Shown here: piece by piece, positions 15,288 to 23,368 of the stretch | Layout: every line of letters begins with the position of its first letter | Position numbering within the stretch: position 1 is the first letter of the stretch | Assembly: GCA_030064795.1 (NCBI GenBank) | Contig: JASJEI010000342.1 | Location: 1-29,709, forward strand | Direction: 5' to 3' | DNA from: Pleurocapsa sp. MO_226.B13 | GTDB taxonomy: Bacteria; Cyanobacteriota; Cyanobacteriia; Cyanobacteriales; Xenococcaceae | Length of the DNA: 29,709 nucleotides | Translations under genes and position numbers: made by a program | Notes under the pieces: model-generated | Told to the model about the DNA's origin: nothing | The model's database searches: none | The model's input: only the letters and a program-made list of their open reading frames with translations

Positions 15288-17282
15288 CTACCAAAAATAG
15301 CCCTTCTCCACAGAAGTTTGAAGTTGATGGGGATTATATTTAAGTAAATATTCTCTAGCAATAGCTTCCTGTTGACGTAACATAGCTACCTCTTTCTCCC
15401 CTATTTCCGTATCCGTAGACAGCAAAATTACCTGATGGGAGGCGGTAGGGAAATAACGCTCGACTAAATTGCTACGATGAGATGAATCGAGTCTACCCAA
15501 GGGAGTATCAATAGCGATGGGTAAATTACGTCCAGAGACTCTAGCCAAACCCCACAAGAAGGCAATTGCTAATAGTTGCTTTTCTCCTGCGGAGAGTCGT
15601 TGTTTGGGGAATAATTGTCCATCACAGTCGTATAGTTCGAGTTTAAAGCGATCGCTATCTATAGTCACGCGGTTAATTAAATTAGATTTGTGTAGTAGGT
15701 AGAGAAAGCAGTCTTTAACTTCGGTTTCTAATTTATTAAGTTTTCTTAGGGTAAGTCTTTCTTTAAATAACTTGAGAGTTGCTTGTACCTTGGTTGCGGA
15801 GTTAATAATATGTTCGTCGTCTATTTTATCGATGGCTTCTTCACTGTAATTTTTTAACTTACGGCTTAATTCTTGTTGCAGGCGATCGACTTCTCTCTCT
15901 ATACTCTCGTGCTTCTCTTGAGTTATTTTATAGAAAGCCAAAGATTCATTTACTTTTGCCTCCGCCTGTGTCACTGCATCGACTAATTTTTGATAATCTT
16001 CAGGGGATGCAGCACTAGCAAGTTGAGTTTCCGTCTGTTCTATTTCTGCTTTTAACTGTTGCAGATCTCGAACAATATTTCGCGCTAATTTTGTTTCGGC
16101 TGGTAAGCGATCTTGAGGGATACTAATTAACTGTTGTAATTGTTTTTCAGTTAAATTTAAATAACCGTTAGCAGTATCTTGAATTAAATTGGCGATCGCC
16201 TGATTTTCCTGTTCGATAAAATATTCAATCTTATCAATAAAATCTGCCGCTAAAGAAATAGTAGCTAAATAGTTTAATAACTTACTGTCTCTTTCTGCTA
16301 AAATCTCCTTTGCCTGTTTTAACTGTTGCGACTTAGCTTCTTGTTTGGCTTGCTGACTGGCATCAACTAATAAAGGTTTAATTAAAGCCAGAGGTAAACT
16401 AGTTTCCCCTAGCTTAATTAACTCCTGACGCTTATTATCTAACCGCTCGGTTAAATCCTTAATTTTAGTTTCAATTACTTCCCTTTCCGCTGCAATTTTA
16501 CCACCTTGCTGATTGAATTTAGTTTTAGTGCGATCGCGTTGTTTATAAGCTTGCTTTAATTGCTTATCTCTCTCCAGAAAATCTCGTTTTAACTGCTGCT
16601 TCTCTTGTTTCTTAGCTGCTAGCTTTTGTTCGATTTCTTCTATACTCAATAACTGGGCTTTACTAGCTAATGCCTTACGTTTGCGGTTGACTAGTACTGC
16701 TAGATCGACAGATAGTTTCTCTGCCAATTCCAACCCCAACAAATTATTAATTGCTTCGACTACAGTGGGGGGAGGAGTATCTAACTCCGCCAACTCCTTT
16801 ACCTGTTCGCCATCAAATAAAAATAAACTAGAAATACCTAAAGGTAAAATATTTTCGACATATTCATCCCAACTATTCTCTAAATTACTATCAAAATCCC
16901 CTTCTCTCTCAATACTCAGACTATCCTTACCATCTTTAACATTTCTATCCCAAGCACGAATAATTCTAAACTGTTGCCAATGTCCCTCAAGAATATGTTC
17001 AAAAGACAATTCAATTCTAGCTATATCGGCGGAAGTAGCCTGACTATTTACCGACTGAGATAAAAACTCACCATAACCCAAATTTCCCCTTGTAGAACAT
17101 TTAGCGCGATGTCCGTATAAAGCCAAACGAATTGCATCCATTAAGGTAGTTTTACCACCACCATTCATTCCCCCTAACAAAACAATAGGATGAATACCAT
17201 CATCATTTTTAGGACGCAAATCGAGCGTCTGCTTTCCCGCATACGCACCAAAATTCTCAATTACTAATTCGGTAAAAATCAT
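15288..17282 (-). CDS. dndD: DNA phosphorothioation protein DndD (SMC-like ATPase)
   Basis: DndD is an ATPase of the Rad50/SMC type needed for replacing a non-bridging phosphate oxygen of DNA by sulfur; it is thought to open or nick DNA with DndC and DndE. The 664-aa protein begins FTELVIENFGAYAGKQTLDL and has Walker A GGMNGGGKTT (residues 37-46). A coiled-coil centre rich in Glu, Lys and Gln runs about 210-520. The C-terminal ATPase half has the signature RLSAGEKQLLAIAFLWGL and Walker B/D-loop LPIAIDTPLGRLDSSHR. Length and motif order fit DndD. It starts 14 nt after dndC, without its own clear ribosome site, so translation is probably coupled. No dndE follows. Confidence 0.95.
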   Translation of the reverse strand: MIFTELVIENFGAYAGKQTLDLRPKNDDGIHPIVLLGGMNGGGKTTLMDAIRLALYGHRAKCSTRGNLGYGEFLSQSVNSQATSADIARIELSFEHILEGHWQQFRIIRAWDRNVKDGKDSLSIEREGDFDSNLENSWDEYVENILPLGISSLFLFDGEQVKELAELDTPPPTVVEAINNLLGLELAEKLSVDLAVLVNRKRKALASKAQLLSIEEIEQKLAAKKQEKQQLKRDFLERDKQLKQAYKQRDRTKTKFNQQGGKIAAEREVIETKIKDLTERLDNKRQELIKLGETSLPLALIKPLLVDASQQAKQEAKSQQLKQAKEILAERDSKLLNYLATISLAADFIDKIEYFIEQENQAIANLIQDTANGYLNLTEKQLQQLISIPQDRLPAETKLARNIVRDLQQLKAEIEQTETQLASAASPEDYQKLVDAVTQAEAKVNESLAFYKITQEKHESIEREVDRLQQELSRKLKNYSEEAIDKIDDEHIINSATKVQATLKLFKERLTLRKLNKLETEVKDCFLYLLHKSNLINRVTIDSDRFKLELYDCDGQLFPKQRLSAGEKQLLAIAFLWGLARVSGRNLPIAIDTPLGRLDSSHRSNLVERYFPTASHQVILLSTDTEIGEKEVAMLRQQEAIAREYLLKYNPHQLQTSVEKGYFW

Positions 17283-17296
17283 TTAGACATTTATCA

Positions 17297-18892
17297 TCAA
17301 TCTTTATTCTTGGCAGCAAACTTAATACTACCCCAATTAAGCTTACTATCCTCTGGCGAATTATTACTTGGTTTATTTAACTGTTCTACCTTTTCTTTTA
17401 CCGCTGCAATATCCCCTTGTTCCGCAGCCGTTTTTAAGTCATACTTGTGATGGGCATTAGCGATCGCTTCCTCTTTACTCCTAGAACTAGTCTCAAAGCA
17501 TTTTTCCAAACTTTCATAGATACCCAAACGACGATTCTTAGTATGAAATTGTCTTTCCGTATCCAATAGTTTTGACATCAATTCCAACTGCATCTCATCA
17601 TCGCAAATCTCTGCCAAAATCTCCCATTCATCACTACCCAATAACTTTTCATCCGCACCCACTCTCATATCCTTAAATTTCTCTCCCGTCACCTCTTGAT
17701 AGATCCGAGGAAGACTATCATCAAACTCATGCTTTTCTTCCAGCCAAATTCTTCTAATTTCGCTTAATTCTTCAGGAGTAATTAAGTTAATATCCTTAAA
17801 TTCATCTGGCGCGTTTTTCCTCACCTCGACTTGTGCCGACAATACCCGTCTTAACCAAGTCTCCCGCCATTTTTTAGTATAAGGGCCAGGAATAGGTTCA
17901 ATAGAAGTTTCTCCATCTTTGTTACGTTCAAACAACTGCACGTTACCATGAATCCGACGGAAATCTCTACGATGGCGATCATTTCTCAAGTCTAAATCGT
18001 TACGGATATCTAATAGAGGCTGCAACCATTCTTTCTCTTCGTCATTTTGAATCATCGCCTCCATCGACTTGTCTTTATTAACCATCGTGCATACCCAACA
18101 ACCGAATCTTGAATCTCCACAACTAGGAGTAGAGGTATCAACTACCATAGGGCATTCATTATCAGCAGTAGCCCCACGATACATAGCAAATAAATCTTTA
18201 TTATTACCCCCCCAAGGATTATCCCACTGCATTAAATACATCCAAACCTCATTAGTACTCCAATCTTCAATAGGAGTATATATCAATGAATTCGGTAAGC
18301 TAGCATTTGGACTTAAGCGATCGCGTACCCTTTTTTGCTCGTGCTTTTTCATAGTCTCTGCACGTTTGATACTTTCAGCTTTACGAGTACCTAGTACGAG
18401 TATTGTCTCACCATGAGAACGAACGGTTTGTCTGATAAATTGATTAGCTGGTTTAATTTTCATTCTCTCTGTACACCAGCGAAATTTATTTCTAGGTGCA
18501 GGATATCCCTTTCCCATCAAACAAACCCAAAAAGAATTTTTTACTTCTGGATGTAACAAATGCGCTTCAAAAGGCATTTCTTTGTCTATTGCTGCTTTAT
18601 CTAATTTCTCAATAGAATTTCTTACCCATGCCGAGACGATAGGATTCTCTACTAAAGTATCAGTAGAAATAACATAAATCTTTTTAGTTCTTTTTTCTGA
18701 TGGCAGGGTGGCGATCGCATTCCAAACTAATTGTAGTACACAAGAGCTATCTTTTCCCCAAGAAACACCAATAATCCAAGGTATTTCATCTTGACAGTAC
18801 AACTCTTGAATTTCAGTAGTCAACTTGTGTACATCATTTATGAATTCGGCTGCACTGCGATTTGAATTAGACGAAATTAAATTTGCGCTCAT
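17297..18892 (-). CDS. dndC: DNA phosphorothioation sulfurtransferase DndC (PP-loop, Cys-rich)
   Basis: DndC is a PAPS-reductase-like ATP pyrophosphatase with an iron-sulfur cluster that activates DNA for sulfur insertion, the sulfur coming from a cysteine desulfurase (DndA or IscS). In this 531-aa protein the PP-loop reads IIGVSWGKDSS (S44-W45-G46-K47-D48-S49); the second position is Trp where SGGKDS is usual. WCTERMKIKP and CPMVVDTSTPSCGDS followed by RFGCWVCTMV supply the cluster cysteines. The C-terminal third is helical and charged. ATG 18892 has AGGA just upstream (short spacing). It is first in a two-gene operon with dndD and is divergent from dndB, with a palindrome in its promoter region. 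Confidence 0.95.
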   Translation of the reverse strand: MSANLISSNSNRSAAEFINDVHKLTTEIQELYCQDEIPWIIGVSWGKDSSCVLQLVWNAIATLPSEKRTKKIYVISTDTLVENPIVSAWVRNSIEKLDKAAIDKEMPFEAHLLHPEVKNSFWVCLMGKGYPAPRNKFRWCTERMKIKPANQFIRQTVRSHGETILVLGTRKAESIKRAETMKKHEQKRVRDRLSPNASLPNSLIYTPIEDWSTNEVWMYLMQWDNPWGGNNKDLFAMYRGATADNECPMVVDTSTPSCGDSRFGCWVCTMVNKDKSMEAMIQNDEEKEWLQPLLDIRNDLDLRNDRHRRDFRRIHGNVQLFERNKDGETSIEPIPGPYTKKWRETWLRRVLSAQVEVRKNAPDEFKDINLITPEELSEIRRIWLEEKHEFDDSLPRIYQEVTGEKFKDMRVGADEKLLGSDEWEILAEICDDEMQLELMSKLLDTERQFHTKNRRLGIYESLEKCFETSSRSKEEAIANAHHKYDLKTAAEQGDIAAVKEKVEQLNKPSNNSPEDSKLNWGSIKFAAKNKD

Positions 18893-18916
18893 GTTCCTAA
18901 TTTTTTACTAATCGTC

Positions 18917-18949
18917 ATCATATATCCATTGTTCTTTCAGAGAGAACAA
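18917..18949 (-). promoter_or_regulatory. Candidate dndCD promoter region with 21-bp palindrome (operator candidate)
   Basis: At 18929-18949, TTGTTCTTTC and GAGAGAACAA flank a central A and are reverse complements except for one position. Read on the minus strand, TATGAT at 18917-18922 could be the -10 of dndC, about 25 nt before its ATG. The palindrome then covers the -35 side of that promoter, where a repressor would block dndCD. No textbook -35 is seen. Confidence 0.5.
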
Positions 18950-19039
18950 ATATTATTTTTTGTACATGACTCGATTTGTATCTTACTTTTGCAAACAAAG
19001 TTTACATTTTAGATAAGCTTTTTTCAACAAAAAATATAT

Positions 19040-19068
19040 TTGAACACGGATTATCGCATGTGTATACT
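19040..19068 (+). promoter_or_regulatory. Candidate dndB promoter
   Basis: TTGAAC (19040-19045) and TATACT (19063-19068) are spaced by exactly 17 bp, near sigma70 consensus. Transcription would start about 25 nt before ATG 19100. This makes the in-frame TTG at 19040 part of the -35 box, not a start codon. Confidence 0.6.
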
Positions 19069-19099
19069 AAATAATCAATGTACAACTTTAGTTTATAAC

Positions 19100-20326
19100 A
19101 TGGAGATCAATCAATTGACGATATATTCTGATTTGAACGCTTCAACAAGTGATTCTGTTTCTCACAATCCCGATCTAGCAAAACAATTTCAAGCAGTAAT
19201 CGAGAAACATATATTGGAGAGTTATGGCAAAGCTCAATGCTATCCTGCTCTAATTTTCTACCAAGGCAAACGAAAAATGGTGCAAATAAATGTTCCTGCT
19301 ATTGAAGTTCCTGCTTTACTTAAAGCTAAACCATCCAACGATAACGATCCTGACTCTGGTAAAAATCGTCCACTTGATATAAAACACGCTGATGAAATAA
19401 AGGAATATATTTTTCATCGAGCAGATGCTAATAAACCTTGGATTTTAGGTACTTTAACAGCAAATGTCTCTAAAGAAAAAATCGATATTGTTCCTATTTG
19501 GGGAAATATATGCCTTGTAAAAATTCCCAGAGGGGTATTTTTAGAGATTACGGATGGGCAGCATCGTACAAGAGCTATGCAGCAACTTATTATGAGTGAA
19601 GGAGATGAAAGGGACTTAATTAGTAATGATTCATTTGCTATTACTTTGGTACTAGAAGATGATTTGCGTCAATGTCAAACTGATTTTAGAGATATGGCTC
19701 AAACTAAAACATTACCACCTGCATTACTAGTTTCCTATGGTGGCTTAGGAAGAGATGGAATAGCTCAAATATTAGTAGATAAATTTCCGATGTTTAAAAA
19801 CAAAACTCAGAAAATAAAAACATCTCCTGGTTCTGGATCTAAATTTGTTTATACTAGTAATTATGTAGCTAAAGCTGTTGGTTGTGCTTTTACAAATAAT
19901 CCAAATAATGAACTATTAGATTATGAAGTTGAAGAATCAGCAGAATTACTAAATAAATATTTCAATATCTTTTTTTCTGAATGCTCTCATACAAAGCAGA
20001 TTTTTCTACAAGAAGAATTAAAACCAGATGAAGCTACGAAATTCAAAGAAACTTGTTTATTAGGGATGAGTGTTGGATTAGAAATTTTAGGGCGATTAAT
20101 GAATAGTTGCTACGATAAACAAAATCATTCTTTTGAAGAAAGCAAAATTATTGAGTTAACTCAACTAGATTGGTCAAAAGAAAGTGAACTTTGGCGTAAC
20201 AATGTAGTACGTCTGGATCATAATCCTAAAGATCCAAATAAACCTTTTAAAATTTCTGCCAGTGCAACTAATGTATCAATAGCAGTCAAGCAAGCTAAAG
20301 AAAAATTAGGATGGACAACACTTTAA
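19100..20326 (+). CDS. dndB: DndB, DGQHR-family protein of the DNA phosphorothioation system
   Basis: The 408-aa product carries the family hallmark FLEITDGQHRTRAMQQL (D152-G-Q-H-R156), also shared by the DGQHR proteins of other islands. Nearby RPLDIKHADEIKEYI and ILGTLTANV match the conserved upstream part. In other bacteria DndB (DptB) is not required for sulfur insertion; it binds the dnd promoter and represses, and may tune modification frequency. It is divergent from dndCD, a typical arrangement. I start at ATG 19100 (MEINQLTIYSDLN) because a good promoter overlaps the longer in-frame TTG extension at 19040; an ATG at 19058 is also in frame. No Shine-Dalgarno is visible. AT-rich codon use is stronger than in the housekeeping genes around, consistent with acquisition. 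Confidence 0.9.
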   Translation: MEINQLTIYSDLNASTSDSVSHNPDLAKQFQAVIEKHILESYGKAQCYPALIFYQGKRKMVQINVPAIEVPALLKAKPSNDNDPDSGKNRPLDIKHADEIKEYIFHRADANKPWILGTLTANVSKEKIDIVPIWGNICLVKIPRGVFLEITDGQHRTRAMQQLIMSEGDERDLISNDSFAITLVLEDDLRQCQTDFRDMAQTKTLPPALLVSYGGLGRDGIAQILVDKFPMFKNKTQKIKTSPGSGSKFVYTSNYVAKAVGCAFTNNPNNELLDYEVEESAELLNKYFNIFFSECSHTKQIFLQEELKPDEATKFKETCLLGMSVGLEILGRLMNSCYDKQNHSFEESKIIELTQLDWSKESELWRNNVVRLDHNPKDPNKPFKISASATNVSIAVKQAKEKLGWTTL

Positions 20327-20341
20327 ATTAGATCGCGTAGT

Positions 20342-20388
20342 AAGCGATCGCTTTATTATAATCAACTAGTACTAAGCGATCGCTTTTT
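20342..20388 (+). terminator. Double HIP1 hairpin with T-run after dndB
   Basis: Two AAGCGATCGCTT palindromes lie at 20342-20353 and 20374-20385; the second is followed by TTT. The second could terminate dndB transcription, though the stems have no loop and may simply be HIP1 repeats. A cyanobacterial GCGCCTTTGCGTCTTTGCGCG repeat follows near 20412-20432. Confidence 0.35.
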
Positions 20389-20469
20389 CCTCTTAACCAA
20401 TAACTTTCTCTGCGCCTTTGCGTCTTTGCGCGAGATAGAAAAAGTGAGAGTCTTTTTTATCTAAAAATA

Positions 20470-20706
20470 ATGAATAAAATCGTAGATTATATCAAACATT
20501 ACTCCTACTCCGTTAGCTATTCACTAGAAGACGAAGCATACCTCGCTGAATGTCTAGAATTAGGAATAATGGCACATGGAGAAAGCCAAGAACAAGCGTT
20601 CGCGGAAATCAAAGAAGCAACCAAAATACATTTATTAATGCTAGAAGAAGATGGCGAAGAAATTCCTCAACCTCTTAGATTGCAAAATACTCAAATAATT
20701 ATTTAA
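20470..20706 (+). CDS. HicB-like antitoxin-type protein, no HicA partner
   Basis: The 78-aa protein shows the HicB partial RNase H fold: a strand with YSVSYSLEDEAYLAECLELG, then the helix ESQEQAFAEIKEATKIHLLML ending EDGEEIPQP. In HicAB modules HicB neutralises the mRNA interferase HicA, a 60-aa protein usually encoded next to it. Neither the 140 bp upstream nor the downstream sequence encodes a HicA, and no DNA-binding domain is attached. Solo HicB-like proteins are common in cyanobacteria, so a working toxin-antitoxin pair is not implied. Its stop overlaps that of the convergent next gene by 2 nt. No ribosome site seen. Confidence 0.8.
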   Translation: MNKIVDYIKHYSYSVSYSLEDEAYLAECLELGIMAHGESQEQAFAEIKEATKIHLLMLEEDGEEIPQPLRLQNTQIII

Positions 20707-21044
20707 ATATCCAGCCTTCCCGTAGTAAACAACTGATAACCACCGACAAAACTAGCCAAAGAAAGCACAAATTGCCATAAACTAGTAGGCTGTAAAATCG
20801 CTTTACTACTAATAAAAACCGCCACAATACCAACTACGATCGCAATACCTGCAAGACTCTTATTACCACGAGGTAAAATAAAAAACATCAATACTCCCGC
20901 CGTTAAAAACAAAATAGAAGCGTCGGCTGCTACACCTCGCCACCAATAAGGATAAACATTATTCGTAAAGTAAATATTTTCTCCTAAAAAATAAATTCCC
21001 AATAACAATAAACCCAAGCCAATTAATCTTGCTAGTAATCTCAT
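20703..21044 (-). CDS. Small four-helix membrane protein, unknown function
   Basis: The 113-aa protein is almost wholly hydrophobic, with about four membrane segments: ARLIGLGLLLLGIYFLG, ASILFLTAGVLMFFIL, GIAIVVGIVAVFISS and LWQFVLSLASFVGGYQL. Short loops carry YPYWWRGVAAD and PRGNKS. It has no recognised motif and ends FTTGRLDI. It probably lies in the plasma or thylakoid membrane. It is convergent with, and overlaps the stop of, the HicB-like gene. The start codon ATG 21044 follows AT-rich DNA without a clear ribosome site. Confidence 0.65.
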   Translation of the reverse strand: MRLLARLIGLGLLLLGIYFLGENIYFTNNVYPYWWRGVAADASILFLTAGVLMFFILPRGNKSLAGIAIVVGIVAVFISSKAILQPTSLWQFVLSLASFVGGYQLFTTGRLDI

Positions 21045-21157
21045 AATTTATAGTGATGTAGTTTAACCATAGATTACCCAGATAATTACTCAAATCTTTA
21101 AAAGCGATCGCTTTTTCCAGGAGTGAGATTATGGCGATCGCTTTTACCAACAGTAAT

Positions 21158-21198
21158 AAAAAATGCCCCTTCATTAAACCACGATCGGTTAAGGGGCA
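21158..21198 (-). terminator. Rho-independent terminator for the 41-aa ORF
   Basis: On the minus strand GCCCCTT pairs with AAGGGGC, extended by an inner AACC/GGTT stem, and is followed by an A and six Ts (complement of 21158-21163). It starts about 30 nt after the stop of the ORF at 21229. Confidence 0.75.
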
Positions 21199-21228
21199 AA
21201 ATATTTTTATACAAACTAAGCTAAAAAA

Positions 21229-21354
21229 CTAGTTGGAAGATTTTTTTTGATAATTTTTTTTGTTAGATCCAGTAGTAGGAGTTCGATTACTATTAAAGCG
21301 GTATTTATTGGGTTGGTTTGGATAACCCATTACCGCGATCGCATTATTGGTCAT
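21229..21354 (-). CDS. Candidate 41-aa small protein, Asn-rich and basic
   Basis: ATG at 21354 opens a 42-codon frame ending TAG at 21229-21231. The peptide runs MTNNAIAVMGYPNQPNKYRF and then NSNRTPTTGSNKKNYQKKSSN: a short hydrophobic head (AIAVMGYP) and a polar, Asn/Lys-rich, likely disordered tail. The best support is the strong terminator just downstream on the same strand, which has no other gene to serve within 100 bp. There is no clear Shine-Dalgarno. The preceding gene on this strand ends at 21485, 130 bp away, so it may be read from its own promoter or by readthrough. No function known to me. Confidence 0.5.
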   Translation of the reverse strand: MTNNAIAVMGYPNQPNKYRFNSNRTPTTGSNKKNYQKKSSN

Positions 21355-21484
21355 AATCTTATTATTGAGGTAAAAAACTGAATATTAGAATTGTTTACCT
21401 AATTTTAAAAAGACTACAACCAGATTGTATGCGATCGCGATCGCAGAATATATTTAAATTGTTTTAAACTCCTGACTTCTGACT

Positions 21485-23299
21485 TCAAAACTGTTGGCTA
21501 CGACGCAATCTATTCAAAATACGATTAGCCAAGACCGATCCAGTTACGGGCTTACAGATGTAGTCATCAGCACCGATCGCAAAAGCCCGATACTGAGTTT
21601 TTTCGTCTTGGTGGACGCTGAGGAACAAAACTGGTACCTGTTGCCAACGGCGATCGCTCCTTAAAATCTGACATAGTTCGATCCCATTAATCTCAGGCAT
21701 TTCTATATCTAGTACCAACAGATCTGGCTCGATGTCTTCTAAGACTTCCCAAAATTGCTTTGGTTTATCGAGAGTAAAGATCTCAAAGCCCCAAGGTCGA
21801 AGCGATATTTCTAGGGACAGTAATACTTGGGGGTCGTCATCGACGATCAGGATTTTAGCAGCAGCCCCCAAACTCTCGATCAGTTTGGCGACCGAGGCGA
21901 TCGCAATAACTGGTTCAATGGGATACTGTAAAATCAGATTGCCCCCTCTGCGAACTAAATCTAAGCGGTCTAAAAGTTGGGCCGATTCGGCGATCGCTAC
22001 TATGGGTAACTGAGGTATTTCATGGTGTAGCTGTTCGAGAAATTCTAAATCTTCGCCATCGGGAAAGATTATTTTATGCAGTACCGCATCAATTGATTCT
22101 CGTTCTAGTATTTCTTGGGCTTGAGTCAGGTTATATGCGCTGTATGTTTTCATCCCCGCTTCATGAGCTTGGTTAACTAACTGTTGGCTGAAATTAGAGT
22201 CGAGATTGCGATCGACAATCAACAGCGAAACATTTTTACCCAAAGCGTCCGTAACTGTTTTTTCAAAAGGCTGATTTTGTAATTCGGCATTGAGGGATGT
22301 CGTCAACGCGACTATCTGTTTGAGATCGGCTTGGCTGATGGTATTATTCCAGAGCAATTTTTCAATTTGTTTGGCAATTTTCGAGCCTTCAGGAAAGCCA
22401 AAACACCCCAGCGAACCTGCTAGTTTGTGGGCGGAACTTTGGGCTTTATCTTTTACTTCAGGGGTTAATTTGTCTTCTGCCAAGACTAAAACCAGATTTT
22501 CTAGATCGGCCAGCCTCTGAAACGCTAAATCTTTAAAATTAGACCAAATTTGAGCAATTGATCTTGATTTATCTGGTTGTTGGCTTTTCGCTCCTCGAAC
22601 TTTTTTGGTCTGATTTTCGAGATCGTCATCAGATTTGAGACGGTAGCCCACACCATAAACAGTTTTTACCGTATCTTTTGCCAAACCCACAGCTTTGAGT
22701 TTTTGGCGTAAACCTTTGATGTGAGTTCTAACTGCTTCTTCTCCTGGAGGATCTTCTCCAGCCCAAAGATTGTTAATAATTGCCGAAGGGCTAAATACTT
22801 GTTGCGGATGGCGCATGAACAGTTCGATCAGGGCATACTCCTTGGGAGTAAGGGGCAAAAGTTCGTCTCGACAATATACTTCGTGGGTTTTGGGATCGAG
22901 ACTGAGTTCTTGCCATTTTAAGATTGAGGAGACGATATTAACTTCACGGCGGAGCAAAGCCCGAATTCTAGCGGTTAACTCGTCAAAATTAAAGGGTTTA
23001 ACTACATAGTCATCTGCCCCTGCATCCAAACCTAAAACCTTGTCATTATAGCGATCGCGTGCTGTCAACAACAGAATCGGCATTTTGTACCCTTCCGCTC
23101 TAATTCGTTGGCACAAAGAGATTCCATCCATATCGGGCAACATCCAATCTAGAACCACCAAATCAAAATCAAACAGCAAGATAAATTCCCAACCCATCTC
23201 GCCAGTATTAGCAATATCAACAGCATAACGCTGCTCGATTAGTTTGCTAGCCAAAACCTCCATCAATTGTTCGTCATCGTCTATCAATAATATTCTCAT
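21485..23299 (-). CDS. Multi-domain response regulator REC-wHTH-HPt-REC-REC
   Basis: Domains of the 604-aa protein: an OmpR-type receiver 1-115 (acidic IDDDE, phospho-acceptor D51 in VVLDWMLPD, VVKPF), a winged-helix DNA-binding domain about 128-222 (LTPKEYALIELFMRHP, VRTHIKGLRQKL, VYGVGYRL), and an HPt domain about 250-330 with phospho-His H291 in SAHKLAGSLGCFGF. Next comes a degenerate receiver about 350-465 (AVLHKIIFPDG has Lys where the acceptor Asp should be). Last is an intact receiver about 482-600 (ILIVDDDP, LLVLDIEMPE, CKPV). It should bind DNA and take part in a phosphorelay, the HPt accepting or donating phosphate. No kinase is adjacent on the same strand; partners are unknown. Complete. 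Confidence 0.93.
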   Translation of the reverse strand: MRILLIDDDEQLMEVLASKLIEQRYAVDIANTGEMGWEFILLFDFDLVVLDWMLPDMDGISLCQRIRAEGYKMPILLLTARDRYNDKVLGLDAGADDYVVKPFNFDELTARIRALLRREVNIVSSILKWQELSLDPKTHEVYCRDELLPLTPKEYALIELFMRHPQQVFSPSAIINNLWAGEDPPGEEAVRTHIKGLRQKLKAVGLAKDTVKTVYGVGYRLKSDDDLENQTKKVRGAKSQQPDKSRSIAQIWSNFKDLAFQRLADLENLVLVLAEDKLTPEVKDKAQSSAHKLAGSLGCFGFPEGSKIAKQIEKLLWNNTISQADLKQIVALTTSLNAELQNQPFEKTVTDALGKNVSLLIVDRNLDSNFSQQLVNQAHEAGMKTYSAYNLTQAQEILERESIDAVLHKIIFPDGEDLEFLEQLHHEIPQLPIVAIAESAQLLDRLDLVRRGGNLILQYPIEPVIAIASVAKLIESLGAAAKILIVDDDPQVLLSLEISLRPWGFEIFTLDKPKQFWEVLEDIEPDLLVLDIEMPEINGIELCQILRSDRRWQQVPVLFLSVHQDEKTQYRAFAIGADDYICKPVTGSVLANRILNRLRRSQQF

Positions 23300-23368
23300 T
23301 AGCCAAGCGAACTCTCTTTCACAATGCGATCGTCTGATACTTCTCTTAGGTACATAATACAGGAGTTC

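Noticed and set aside
19040..19099. N-terminal extension of dndB from TTG 19040
   Set aside because: The TTG coincides with the -35 box of a well-spaced promoter whose -10 lies at 19063-19068, so the extension would be largely untranscribed.
21131..21232. Plus-strand 33-codon ORF with a good AGGAG upstream (MAIAFTNSNKKCPF...)
   Set aside because: It runs straight through the minus-strand terminator hairpin and a HIP1 site, and its composition is explained by them; the ribosome-site match is probably chance.
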